Source: a bacterium
GTDB lineage: Bacteria; UBA10199; JACPAL01; GCA-016699445
Assembly (NCBI GenBank): GCA_035454885.1
Contig: DATIGE010000064.1
Coordinates: 16,172 to 80,171, forward strand
Length of the DNA stretch: 64,000 bases
Reading direction: 5' to 3'
Translations under genes and position numbers: made by a program
In this document: positions 34,543 through 43,403 of the stretch, in pieces
How the letters are laid out: each line of letters opens with the position of its first letter
How positions within the stretch are numbered: the stretch's first letter is position 1
Notes under the pieces: generated by a model
The model's database searches: none
What the model saw: the letters and a program-made list of their open reading frames with translations, nothing else
Told to the model about the DNA's origin: nothing

Positions 34543-35688
34543 ATGCGCGAAAAACCCTTCGTTGAGATCGAATGCGCGGGTTCGCCCTATGAGATGGGTC
34601 TCGCGCAAGGCCGATGGCTGAAACCGCACGCGGAAGGCGTTCTGAGGGCCTTGGTCGACAACCGCTACGTCCCTCGATGGTTCAAATTCGCCGGGATCCC
34701 GACGCTCAAGACGCTGCTCACGCTGAAGGGGATCCATGTGCGGAGCCGGCATTTCGCCAGTCTCTGGAAGCATTCCGCCGACCAGTTCGAGCGGCTCCGG
34801 GGCATCTCCGAGGGTTCAGGCCTCCGCCTGACGCTTCTCCTGGGGATGATGAGCGTCGAAACGATGATGGCGACCTTCCAGTACGTGATGGGTTGCACAT
34901 CCCTCGGCATGGGGAAGACGCGGTCCAAGACCGGCTCGCCGTTGATCGGCTACAACCACGACTTTCCCGACTTTCTGAAGGGTCACCTGCTCGTCCGCCG
35001 ATCCGAGCCCCGGAACGGCCACCGTTCCGTCCAGCTCACGTACCCCTCGATCGCAGGCTCGATCGCCGGGGTGAACGACGCCGGGCTCGCGATCTCCCTG
35101 AACCACGCCTTTTCGGTCGAGCCCGCGAACGACGGGGTTCCTCCGACCCTCATGGTCCAGCAAGCCCTGGATCGCTGCGCGGACGCCGAGGCCGCTGCCC
35201 GCCTCTTCGAGCAAACCAAGTTCTCGAACGGATCGATGGCGACGGTGGTCGACGCGCAGGGCGGCGTGTTCGCGCTTGAACTCGCCTGCGGCCGTTTCGG
35301 CGTGCGGAGGCCCGAAAACGGCGTGAGCCTGACGCTCAACGAGTATCAGATCCCGGAACTCAAGGAGATCGAGGTCCCGCAGGACGCGGTCTTCAATCCG
35401 AGGAAGTACCCGAAGTTTTTCGCCGGAGTCGCCATCCACCAGGCCAATTGGGAACGCCGACGACGTTTCGATAAACTCCTCGCTTCGGGGAAAAGAATGG
35501 GCGTCGAGGACGTCAAAAAGTTCCTGGCCGACCACAACGGAAACGGAAAAGGCGCCCTGGGCACGATCTGCCGGCACCATCCCACCAGCGACACCATCGC
35601 CTCCGCCGTCCTCCATCCCAAGGAGGGCGTCTTGGAGGCCAGCCGCGGCTTCGCCTGCGAGGCGCGGTATCAGAGATTCGAATTGTAA
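34543..35688 (+). CDS. C45-family (acyl-CoA:6-APA acyltransferase-like) Ntn hydrolase
   Basis: 381 residues from ATG 34543. Carries GSPYEMGLAQGRWLKPH near the start, and the nucleophile motif MGCTSLG with Cys118 followed by Thr, matching the autoproteolytic Ntn C45 arrangement, then LIGYNHDF and GVNDAGLAISLNH. The family cleaves or transfers acyl groups on amide bonds, for example in isopenicillin N acyltransferase or beta-alanyl hydrolases. Substrate unknown. No signal peptide was seen. Confidence 0.82.
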   Translation: MREKPFVEIECAGSPYEMGLAQGRWLKPHAEGVLRALVDNRYVPRWFKFAGIPTLKTLLTLKGIHVRSRHFASLWKHSADQFERLRGISEGSGLRLTLLLGMMSVETMMATFQYVMGCTSLGMGKTRSKTGSPLIGYNHDFPDFLKGHLLVRRSEPRNGHRSVQLTYPSIAGSIAGVNDAGLAISLNHAFSVEPANDGVPPTLMVQQALDRCADAEAAARLFEQTKFSNGSMATVVDAQGGVFALELACGRFGVRRPENGVSLTLNEYQIPELKEIEVPQDAVFNPRKYPKFFAGVAIHQANWERRRRFDKLLASGKRMGVEDVKKFLADHNGNGKGALGTICRHHPTSDTIASAVLHPKEGVLEASRGFACEARYQRFEL

Positions 35689-35713
35689 CCACCGAATGGG
35701 AGTCCGTGGCTGG

Positions 35714-36886
35714 TTAGAGGCCCAGTTCGGAGGCGAGCTCGGCGTCCTTGCCATAGACGTCGTCTCGGAAGTTGACGCGGCCCTGATCGTCCACCCAAGT
35801 GGTGATGTAGATGATATGGACGTCGACCGGCTTCGGCAACGGGACGTCCCGATTCCTGCGCGAGGCGATGGCTTTTTCGATCTTTTCGCGCGGCCATTCC
35901 GGATCGTCCTTGAGAAGATATTCGGCAAGTTCCATCGGCTTCTCGACACGCACGCATCCGTGGCTCAAGGCCCGCATTTGCCGCTTGAAGAAGCCCTTCT
36001 GCGGGGTGTCGTGCAGATAGACGGCGTAGGGATTCGGAAACATGAACTTGACCCGGCCCAGCGAATTGCCGGCTCCCTCGCGCTGGACGATCCGGTAGCC
36101 CGGGTTTCTGGCGCTGACCTTCGTCCAGTCGATGGTCGCGGCGTCGACCGCCTGGGTCTTCCCGTCCACATTTCCCAAAACCACCATGTTGTTCTTAGCC
36201 AGATAGTCCGGATTCTTCCGCAGGTGGTGGATCATTTCCTTCTCAAAGATACCGTCGGGGACGTTCCACTTGGGATTGAAAATCAGGTACTTGATCTGGC
36301 TGTCCAAGAGGGGGGTTTGCCACTCCTTGCGTTGCCCCAAGACGACTTTCATCTCGAGGGCCTTCTTGCCTCCATCGATCACCTTCAAGCGGTAGTCCGG
36401 GACGTTGACGATGACGGCGGGGTCTCCCAAATCCTTGGGCAGACGCTCCCGCGCGGCGAGGCCGACTTGGAGCTGCCGGACGCGGTCCTCGACGGGGACG
36501 TTCAAGGCCGCCAAGGTCTCTTTGCCGGCGACGCCGTCCGGGTCGAAGCCGTGCCGTTCCTGAAATCGCATCAGCGCCTGTTCGACGTCGTCGTCAAAGA
36601 CGTTTCCGTCCTGTTTTCCCTTTGGAAGATCTCCGGTCACCGCGAGACGCTTTCTCAGAGAGAGGACCCCCGCTCCCGTATCACCCTTCTGAAGCTTGGT
36701 TGCGGAAACCGTCGGCCAGCCCCCGTTGGAGGCGATTCTCTTGTAAACCTCGAGGGCCTGCTGGAGTCCGGTCAGGGAAGGTTTCGCGGCCTCCGGCGCC
36801 TTGGCCCTTGTCGGGGGCTGTTTGGAGGCGCAGCCGGCGGCCATCACGAGCGCAAAAACCGACAGGCAACGGAAAAAATGACGCAT
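35714..36886 (-). CDS. L,D-transpeptidase, lipoprotein (YcbB/LdtD-like)
   Basis: 390 residues. Signal peptide with lipobox AAGC, Cys19. A peptidoglycan-binding domain with repeats like LRKRLAVTGDL and FQERHGFDPDGVAGKETLAAL lies at about 70-130. The YkuD domain contains HDTPQKGFF and SHGCVRVEKP with the catalytic Cys and His. It makes 3-3 cross-links in peptidoglycan. A long insert between strands (QAVDAATIDWTKV) as in YcbB. No operon partner. Confidence 0.92.
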   Translation of the reverse strand: MRHFFRCLSVFALVMAAGCASKQPPTRAKAPEAAKPSLTGLQQALEVYKRIASNGGWPTVSATKLQKGDTGAGVLSLRKRLAVTGDLPKGKQDGNVFDDDVEQALMRFQERHGFDPDGVAGKETLAALNVPVEDRVRQLQVGLAARERLPKDLGDPAVIVNVPDYRLKVIDGGKKALEMKVVLGQRKEWQTPLLDSQIKYLIFNPKWNVPDGIFEKEMIHHLRKNPDYLAKNNMVVLGNVDGKTQAVDAATIDWTKVSARNPGYRIVQREGAGNSLGRVKFMFPNPYAVYLHDTPQKGFFKRQMRALSHGCVRVEKPMELAEYLLKDDPEWPREKIEKAIASRRNRDVPLPKPVDVHIIYITTWVDDQGRVNFRDDVYGKDAELASELGL

Positions 36887-36942
36887 GCTCCCTTAACTTG
36901 CGTTTCGACGGGTCGAAGTCAAGGGATCTCGCAATGCCAAGA

Positions 36943-37788
36943 TCAATCCGGGCGCGCGAGCGTCAGGCAACACCAATCCTCGGCGTCGTTCCGCTCCAGG
37001 AGCCGGAAACCGCGGAAGGCTTCCTCGACTTGACCGGCTTCATCGTGCGTGATTCCGGAGAGGATCATCCGGCCCTTCGGCGCGAGAACCCGGAGCAACT
37101 CGGCCTTGAGATGCAGGATCGTCGGCGTGAGCAGGTTGCCCAAAACGGCCTCATAAGGCCCGGACGCCTCCGTCACGGAGCGCAGGAGCGGGATCGTCGC
37201 GCAGCCGTTTCTGAGAAAATTCCCCCGGGCATTCTCGATGGCTTCCTCCGAGATCTCGACGGCCTCAACCCTGGGAATTCCCATTTTCTTGGCCAGGATC
37301 GCGAGGATGCCGCTGCCGGTCCCCACATCCAGCGCCGAGGCGGGCGGCGGAACCAAGTGCCAGAGGGCCCGCGCAACGAGCCTCGTGGTCTCATGCCTCC
37401 CCGTCCCGAAGGCCGGACCTGGCATGAGGACGATGTCGTTCGCCGAGCGTACCGCGTCGGGGGAACTTCCTTGTAGTTCCTTCGGCGGAACGACCCGGAC
37501 GCTGGAGACGAGCGGAAACGGCTCGAAAGGGGCGGGGAGAAACGTCGCGTCGGTCAGACCGATGGTCGTCGCGTCCAGGATGGAGGCGTCCGGCAACCGG
37601 CGTTGTAAAATTTCCAAGAATTCGGCGAGGGGGACCCGGGCGTCAAAATAGGCCTTGAGAACGACCCTGCCGTCCTTTTCGGACTCCTCGAGCCCCAGAC
37701 AACCCAAATCGTAAAGACGCCCTTGCAGGAGGTCCGTTTCTTCCAGGGATGCGCCGACGCGCACGGCATGGTACGACGGCGGGGCCAT
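36943..37788 (-). CDS. prmA: Ribosomal protein L11 methyltransferase
   Basis: 281 residues. The SAM-binding loop is ALDVGTGSGILAILAKKMG, the substrate-binding strand AVLGNLLTPTI, and GFGTGRHETT sits before it; these are PrmA marks. The N-terminal region (about 1-90) fits the L11-binding domain. It methylates lysines of ribosomal protein L11. It starts two bases after the slyD-like stop. Confidence 0.93.
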   Translation of the reverse strand: MAPPSYHAVRVGASLEETDLLQGRLYDLGCLGLEESEKDGRVVLKAYFDARVPLAEFLEILQRRLPDASILDATTIGLTDATFLPAPFEPFPLVSSVRVVPPKELQGSSPDAVRSANDIVLMPGPAFGTGRHETTRLVARALWHLVPPPASALDVGTGSGILAILAKKMGIPRVEAVEISEEAIENARGNFLRNGCATIPLLRSVTEASGPYEAVLGNLLTPTILHLKAELLRVLAPKGRMILSGITHDEAGQVEEAFRGFRLLERNDAEDWCCLTLARPD

Positions 37789-37790
37789 CG

Positions 37791-38210
37791 TCAGGCGGTG
37801 ACATCGACCACTTCGACCGCGAAACGAAGCACCTTGCCCGCCAGCGGGTGATTAAAGTCGAGCGTGATCTCTTCCAGGCTCAAGTCCGAGACGACCGCGT
37901 TGAACACCTGTTCGCCCATCTGGCCGCTCACCATGTCGCCCACCTTGAGATCCTTCGCGTTTTCGAAGGCGCCCCGAGGCACCTTTTGAAAGGCGTTGGG
38001 GTCCACGGAGCCGTAACCCTTCTCGGGCGCGACCGTGACCTCCTTCTTGTCGCCGGCCTTGAGCCCCTCGAGCTCGTACTCGAGTCCGGGGATGATCTGT
38101 CCCGATCCCTGGACGTAGACCAAGGGGTCCCCCTCGGCCGAGCTGTCGAGGATCACGCCGTCGACGGAAAGCGTGTAATGGATCTTCACGGTGGAGCCTT
38201 TTTTAATCAT
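37791..38210 (-). CDS. slyD: FKBP-type peptidyl-prolyl isomerase, SlyD-like
   Basis: 139 residues with AAGGAG seven bases upstream. An FKBP domain split by an IF chaperone loop: HYTLSVDGVILDSS, then IIPGLEYELEGLKAGDKKEVTVAPEKGYG, then DFNHPLAGKVLRFAVEV. The His-rich nickel-binding tail of E. coli SlyD is missing. Co-transcribed with prmA. Confidence 0.9.
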   Translation of the reverse strand: MIKKGSTVKIHYTLSVDGVILDSSAEGDPLVYVQGSGQIIPGLEYELEGLKAGDKKEVTVAPEKGYGSVDPNAFQKVPRGAFENAKDLKVGDMVSGQMGEQVFNAVVSDLSLEEITLDFNHPLAGKVLRFAVEVVDVTA

Positions 38211-38305
38211 TGGTTCTCCTTGATATTATTCTATTTTCCACTTTTTTGAGCCCTTGGAAAGATGAATCTTGCCACCAAAAACCTCTCACGTTATGGGGCT
38301 CACCT

Positions 38306-39376
38306 ATGCCATCCAAATCCGACTACCTGAAGCGCCCCATCGAGCACATCGACGTCAAGAAGCACGATCTCACCGGGTATGTCGACTCCCTGCAGGGTTT
38401 GGCTTTCCAGGCCCGCAACCTCCACCGGGGGGCGCAAATCTTCGATCGGATGGTCGCCGACCCCGACGCCGCCGTCATCCTCTGCCTCGCCGGCTCCATC
38501 GTCAGCGCGGGACTCAAGCAGGTCGTCGTCGACATGGTCGAGAGCCGCATGGTCGACGCCATCGTTTCCACCGGCGCCAACATCGTCGATCAGGACTTCT
38601 TCGAGGGACTCGGGTTCAAACACTACATCGGCTCGCCGGCCGTGGACGACAACCTCATGCGGGATCTCCACATCGACCGCATCTACGACACCTTCATCGA
38701 CGAGGACGAGCTGCGCGTCTGCGACGAAACCACCGGCAAGATCGCGGACGAACTCCCGCCCCGGCCGTATTCCTCGCGCGAGTTCATCCGCGAGATGGGG
38801 CGCTACCTCGACGGTCTGGGCAAGAAGATCCCCTCGATCGTGCATTCGGCCTACAAGAACGACGTGCCCATCTTTTGCCCGGCCTTCTCGGACTGCAGCG
38901 CGGGCTTCGGCCTCGTCATGCATCAGACCAAGAACCCGGACCGGCACGTGTCGATCGACTCGGCCAAGGATTTTAAGGAACTCACGGAGATCAAGATCAA
39001 TTCAGGCCAATCGGGCCTCTTCATGATCGGCGGGGGCGTTCCCAAAAACTTCGCGCAGGACATCGTCGTGGCGGCGGATCTTCTGGGCAAGGAGGTCCCC
39101 ATGCACAAGTACGCGGTCCAGATCACGGTCGCGGACGAGCGGGACGGGGGGCTTTCGGGCTCGACGCTCCGCGAAGCGAGCTCCTGGGGCAAGGTGGACA
39201 CGGCCCTGGAACAGATGGTCTACGCAGAGGCGACGCTCGCCATGCCATTGATCGTCAGCTACGTCTATCATCGGGGAACGTGGAAGAACCGCAAGGAACG
39301 GCGTTTCTCGCGTCTCTTTGAAAAGACCGGGCTCCCCACAGGCGCCGCCAAGGCATCCGCCACGGCAAGCCGTTAG
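38306..39376 (+). CDS. Deoxyhypusine synthase-family protein
   Basis: 356 residues from ATG 38306. Homology is plain across the NAD-dependent spermidine-acting family: VVVDMVESRMVDAIVSTGANIVDQD, GGGVPKNFAQD, the DGGLSGSTLREASSWGKVD region with Lys296 at the position of the catalytic lysine of eukaryotic enzymes. Bacteria have no eIF5A, so these proteins are usually thought to act as homospermidine or related polyamine synthases. The C-terminal 25 residues are basic and Ala-rich. Stands alone; divergent from the slyD gene. Confidence 0.86.
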   Translation: MPSKSDYLKRPIEHIDVKKHDLTGYVDSLQGLAFQARNLHRGAQIFDRMVADPDAAVILCLAGSIVSAGLKQVVVDMVESRMVDAIVSTGANIVDQDFFEGLGFKHYIGSPAVDDNLMRDLHIDRIYDTFIDEDELRVCDETTGKIADELPPRPYSSREFIREMGRYLDGLGKKIPSIVHSAYKNDVPIFCPAFSDCSAGFGLVMHQTKNPDRHVSIDSAKDFKELTEIKINSGQSGLFMIGGGVPKNFAQDIVVAADLLGKEVPMHKYAVQITVADERDGGLSGSTLREASSWGKVDTALEQMVYAEATLAMPLIVSYVYHRGTWKNRKERRFSRLFEKTGLPTGAAKASATASR

Positions 39377-39397
39377 ACGTTCATCGACACATGGGGG

Positions 39398-40366
39398 CTA
39401 ACTGACCGGGCAGGGAATCCTCCGGGGGAGGGGAGCCCCGTCATGACGAGCCGATTCCACCTGACGGATCAGGTCCACCAAGACCATCGCGGCCTCCGGG
39501 GTCTCCACCAATTTCAAATGATCGAAACCGGCGAAGACCTGAGCCGGCCCGCGAAGGACCGCCGAATCCATGGGAACAATCCCGTCGTTGACCGAACCAT
39601 GATCGAGGAAGGGCGAGAAGACGCGCATACCACCCTGGATGATCAGGCTGGAGATCTTTGAAAAGCAGCCGCCGTGGAAAGCCGGGGTGCCGTCATTGCT
39701 GACAAGGTTGGCGTCAATGACCTCGTCGGGCCGGCGCCGGACGCGCCCGTAAAAGGCCTCCAGGTTGGGCGCCGTGATGCCGCTCAAGAGAAGGGGAAGA
39801 CGGGGCTCGACAAGGACACGGTTCACGCAGCGCCCGACGCGCGTCAACCGTACGCCCCTCAAGGGCGAAGCCAAGGACACGAATAGCCCTTCCGAGAGCC
39901 GTCTCCCCAACGCCTCCAGGGCCGAAAGCGAGACGCCTTCCAGGCCCGGGCACTCGTCGCGGATGGCCGCAACATCCCCGCCCTTGGCCAAGGCCGCCAC
40001 CGTATAGACCGTCAGTCCGCCCGCGGAATGTCCGCAGAAGACCGGACGCTCGCCAAGCGTTTCGGGCCGCTCGATAAAATGACGCAGGACGTCTCCAGTG
40101 TTCTCGCGCCACTCGCGCAGGCGGTTTCTTTCCCCCTCGCGCGTGAAGCGGAACACTTCAGGCTGAAATCCATAAGCCCTCAGCGTTCCCAAAAACGGAG
40201 ACGCCGGCTCGAAATGAAGCATGCCGCGTAAGAAGTGAATCGGACGGCGATCGACGGCGGAGATATCGGGCAGAGCAGGCAGAGAGCGATGCGACGCGCA
40301 GCCGTAATAAACGCCCAGGGCGTTTCCGACGGTCCAGTTGGCGAGTTGAACGATGCCTCCCAGCAT
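39398..40366 (-). CDS. Alpha/beta-hydrolase, lipase/esterase type
   Basis: 322 residues. The nucleophile elbow is GHSAGG, a candidate acid lies in VNDGIVPMDS and the catalytic His in FDHLKLVE. An oxyanion-type HF motif appears at IHFLRGML. No clear signal peptide; an initial hydrophobic segment (LGGIVQLANWTVGNALGVYY) could be a membrane anchor. Likely acts on an acylglycerol or other ester, unidentified. Confidence 0.75.
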   Translation of the reverse strand: MLGGIVQLANWTVGNALGVYYGCASHRSLPALPDISAVDRRPIHFLRGMLHFEPASPFLGTLRAYGFQPEVFRFTREGERNRLREWRENTGDVLRHFIERPETLGERPVFCGHSAGGLTVYTVAALAKGGDVAAIRDECPGLEGVSLSALEALGRRLSEGLFVSLASPLRGVRLTRVGRCVNRVLVEPRLPLLLSGITAPNLEAFYGRVRRRPDEVIDANLVSNDGTPAFHGGCFSKISSLIIQGGMRVFSPFLDHGSVNDGIVPMDSAVLRGPAQVFAGFDHLKLVETPEAAMVLVDLIRQVESARHDGAPLPRRIPCPVS

Positions 40367-40403
40367 GCGAATGATTTTATGTTCGCTCTATCGCACAAAA
40401 AGG

Positions 40404-40433
40404 TTGCCTCGTCTCCGTCAAAAAAATTAATAT
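40404..40433 (+). promoter_or_regulatory. Promoter of the tolC-type export operon, predicted leaderless
   Basis: -35 TTGCCT (40404-40409), an 18-base spacer, -10 TAATAT (40428-40433) and then eight bases to the GTG at 40442. No Shine-Dalgarno is visible. The geometry is the same as for dus and lipA. Confidence 0.55.
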
Positions 40434-40441
40434 TTGACGCA

Positions 40442-41770
40442 GTGAGACGAAATTCGCCCCTACGTTCTCCTTTTTTTTCCGCTCTCGCCGTCTCTTTTTT
40501 CTTCTGCCTCGGCGCCGCCCCCGTCAAACTGAGCCTGTCTCAGGCCATGACGTTGGCGCTGGAGCGTCAGGTGGAGGTGATCGTCGCCGACGAGCGCGTC
40601 CGGCAGGCGTTGAACCGCATCACCCAGGCCCGTTCGGTCCTTCTTCCGCAATTGAACGGTTCGGCTTCGATCGTCCGGCAGACGGCGAATCTTGAGGCCA
40701 GAGGCATCCGCATTCCCGGACAAGACCCGTTGGTTGGGCCCTTCAACACGTTCGATGCGCGGCTGTCGGCGACCCAGGCGATCTTCGACGTCGCGGCGAT
40801 CCAGAGACTGCGCGCGATGAAGGCGGGACGGGACGTCTCGGAGGCGGAGCGCCGGAAGGCCGAACAGGACGCGATGGCCCTGGCGGCATCGTTCTATTTG
40901 GAGGCGCGCCGCGGTCAGGATCAGATCGCGCTGGCGCAATCCCTTTTGCATTTGGCCGAGCGAAGGCTGACCGTGGCGCGCGAAGGCCAAAGCGCGGGTT
41001 CGGGCACGGAGCTGGACGTCCTTCAATTGGAATCGGACGTGGCCGATCGGCGCGAGGGCCTGGCGGCCGCGAAGACCCGGGCCCTCGAGGCTCGATTGGA
41101 CCTCCAGGCGGCGCTCGGACTGCCGGAGGACCGGGCCATCGCCTTCACTCCGGGGGATCCCTTTCCGAAAGCGGGCGAGCCGACGGACGACCAGATCGCT
41201 GCGGCCGTCTCCGGACATCCGGACGTCGACATTTCGGAAAAAACCGCCATCCAGCGTAAAAGGGAAACCTTGGTCGAAAAGGCGGATTTTTTCCCGCGCC
41301 TGTCCGTCGCCGCCGACTACGGCGCGAGCGGCAGTTCGCCGTCAAATTCGGAGGGAACCTATACCTTCGGGGGGCAGCTGACCGTTCCGTTCTTTCGCGG
41401 GGGCTTGCGCTCGGGACGCATTCGCGAGGCCCGGAGCCGCGAGCGCGAAAGCGCCGCGAGAAAGGACGACGCCGCCCGTCAAACCGAGGCCAAGGCCCGG
41501 ACGGCCCGCGAGAATCTCAAACAGGCCGTCTATCTGCTCGCGGCGGCGCGCAGCGATCAAAGCGAGGCCGAGCGGAGATTCGCGCTCGCGCAGGACCGCC
41601 TGGCCAGCGGGGCCGGAAGTTCCCTCGAACTGACCGAAGCCGAGGCCGGTTCCGCCGCCGCGCGCGACCGGACCCGGGAGGCCGAGGCCTCCGCGCTCTT
41701 GGCGCGGGTTCAACTGGAACACGCCCTGGGGCGCCTCGACGATTTGATCGACCCGAAAGGAAGCCCATGA
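40442..41770 (+). CDS. TolC-family outer membrane efflux protein
   Basis: 442 residues from GTG 40442, chosen from the promoter; an ATG at 40379 would precede the -35 box. A signal peptide (about 1-28) is followed by two OEP repeats: LSLSQAMTLALERQVEV and SRVLLPQLNG-type helices, and PFFRGGLRSGRIREARS near the second. The periplasmic helices are very Arg/Ala/Glu-rich. The ATGA with the next gene couples its translation to the adaptor. The protein would form the outer-membrane channel of the exporter. Confidence 0.88.
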   Translation: MRRNSPLRSPFFSALAVSFFFCLGAAPVKLSLSQAMTLALERQVEVIVADERVRQALNRITQARSVLLPQLNGSASIVRQTANLEARGIRIPGQDPLVGPFNTFDARLSATQAIFDVAAIQRLRAMKAGRDVSEAERRKAEQDAMALAASFYLEARRGQDQIALAQSLLHLAERRLTVAREGQSAGSGTELDVLQLESDVADRREGLAAAKTRALEARLDLQAALGLPEDRAIAFTPGDPFPKAGEPTDDQIAAAVSGHPDVDISEKTAIQRKRETLVEKADFFPRLSVAADYGASGSSPSNSEGTYTFGGQLTVPFFRGGLRSGRIREARSRERESAARKDDAARQTEAKARTARENLKQAVYLLAAARSDQSEAERRFALAQDRLASGAGSSLELTEAEAGSAAARDRTREAEASALLARVQLEHALGRLDDLIDPKGSP

Positions 41771-42459
41771 AAGCCCTCGCGATCGCTCTTGCTCTCTTGC
41801 TGACGTCGGTTTCCTCCGGCTGCCGGTTGGGTCGGGATTCCGAACTGAGGCTCTCCGGGACCCTCGAGATGACCGAGCATACCGTCGGCGCCCGGGTGGC
41901 CGGCCGCATCACGACCCTGAACTTCGACGAAGGCCAGGAGGTAACAAAAAGCCAGCTGTTGGCGACCCTGGACCGTTTCGAACAGGCTCAAAGGGACATC
42001 GAGCGCCTCAAGAGACAGTTGAGTCAAGGCGGCGTGTCTCAGCAGGCGGTCGAGCAGGGGGACTTGAACGTCGATGACCAGAGAGTCCTCTCTCCGGTCG
42101 ACGGCGTCGTTCTGGTCAAGGTCCGAGAGACCGGCGAGATCGTCGCCGCCGGGGGCCCGGTCGCCGTCATCGGAGACACGGCGAGCGTCTGGGTGCGCGT
42201 GTACGTGCCCGAAGGAAGCATCGCCCGCGTGCGCCTGGGAACCCCGGCATCGATCTCCTTCGACGGCGCCTCGAGAGACGTGCCAGGCAAGGTCATCTAC
42301 ATCGCCCCGCAAGCCGAATTCACGCCGCGGAACGTTCAATCCGAAGACGAGCGCGTGACCCAGACCTTTGCCGTGAAGGTGGCGCTGGACCGGCCCGAGC
42401 CATGGCTCAAACCCGGCATCGCCGCCGACGTCACCTTGAAGCTCGAGGCCCGGCCGTGA
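41767..42459 (+). CDS. Short HlyD-family membrane fusion protein, lipoprotein
   Basis: 230 residues; usual MFPs have 330-400. Lipobox SSGC at Cys19. A lipoyl half is VGARVAGRITTLNFDEGQEV, the other half RVLSPVDGVVLVKVRETGEIV, and the beta-barrel LGTPASISFDG follows. The hairpin between the two lipoyl halves is only about 35 residues (LLATLDRFEQAQRDIERLK), so it can contact the TolC channel only briefly or through another subunit. Overlaps TolC (ATGA) and the ATPase gene (GTGA). Confidence 0.85.
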   Translation: MKALAIALALLLTSVSSGCRLGRDSELRLSGTLEMTEHTVGARVAGRITTLNFDEGQEVTKSQLLATLDRFEQAQRDIERLKRQLSQGGVSQQAVEQGDLNVDDQRVLSPVDGVVLVKVRETGEIVAAGGPVAVIGDTASVWVRVYVPEGSIARVRLGTPASISFDGASRDVPGKVIYIAPQAEFTPRNVQSEDERVTQTFAVKVALDRPEPWLKPGIAADVTLKLEARP

Positions 42460-43403
42460 GCGGCGATTCCGGCGGCATCGCCATCGAGGCCAAGGATCTC
42501 ACGCGACTCTTCGGCGGCGTCACCGCGGTCGATCACGTGAGTTTTCAAATCCGGTACGGCGAGATCTTCGGCTTCCTGGGAGCCAACGGCGCCGGCAAGA
42601 GCACCACCATCCGCATGCTCTGCGGCATCTTGGAGCCGACCTCGGGAACGGCGCGCGTGGCGGGCTTCGACGTCGTCGAGGACCCCGAGAGGATCAAGGA
42701 GTCCATCGGTTACATGTCGCAGAAATTCAGCCTCTACAGCGACCTGACGGTCGACGAGAACCTCGAATTCTACGGAAGCATCTATCAGCTCTCGGGACAG
42801 GACTTGAAGACGCGGATGCAGGAGGTCTTGGAATTGACGGGGCTCAAGCCCTGGCAATATCATCGCGCCGATCAACTTTCCGGCGGTTGGAAGCAGAGGC
42901 TGGCCTTGGCCAACGCCCTCCTGCACAAGCCCCGCATCCTCTTCCTGGACGAGCCGACGGCCGGCATCGACCCGCTCTCGCGCCGGGCGCTTTGGGAAGT
43001 GCTCTACCGCATCGCCCACGGAGGCGTCGCCCTCTTCGTCACGACGCATTACATGGAAGAGGCCGAGCGCTGCAATCAGATCGCCTTCATCAGCCGGGGA
43101 AGACTGCTGACCCTGGGCACGCCGCAGGAATTGAAAACGAAGGTCGGCGGCAAATTGCTGGAGGTCGAATGCCGGCCGCTCATGAAGGGGTCGAGCGTCT
43201 TCGGCAGGTTGGACGGCGTGACCGGCGTCACCGCCTACGGGACGACGCTCCATTTGAACGTCACCGACGAGACCCAGGTCAAAGGAGAGATCCGGGCGGC
43301 GGCCGCGAAGGAGGACATCGAGGTCACGAACGTCCGTCCGATCGCCGCCTCTCTCGAGGACGTCTTCGCCGCGCTTACGGAGGGCAGCGATGAGGCGCCT
43401 TAA
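42456..43403 (+). CDS. ABC transporter ATPase of an export system
   Basis: 315 residues. Walker A GANGAGKST, signature LSGGWKQRLALANAL, Walker B ILFLDEPTAGIDP and the H-loop TTHYMEEAERC. LSGGW in place of LSGGQ is common in YbhF-like exporters. Start GTG 42456 overlaps the MFP stop. Together with the permease it powers the TolC-linked pump. Confidence 0.93.
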   Translation: MSGDSGGIAIEAKDLTRLFGGVTAVDHVSFQIRYGEIFGFLGANGAGKSTTIRMLCGILEPTSGTARVAGFDVVEDPERIKESIGYMSQKFSLYSDLTVDENLEFYGSIYQLSGQDLKTRMQEVLELTGLKPWQYHRADQLSGGWKQRLALANALLHKPRILFLDEPTAGIDPLSRRALWEVLYRIAHGGVALFVTTHYMEEAERCNQIAFISRGRLLTLGTPQELKTKVGGKLLEVECRPLMKGSSVFGRLDGVTGVTAYGTTLHLNVTDETQVKGEIRAAAAKEDIEVTNVRPIAASLEDVFAALTEGSDEAP

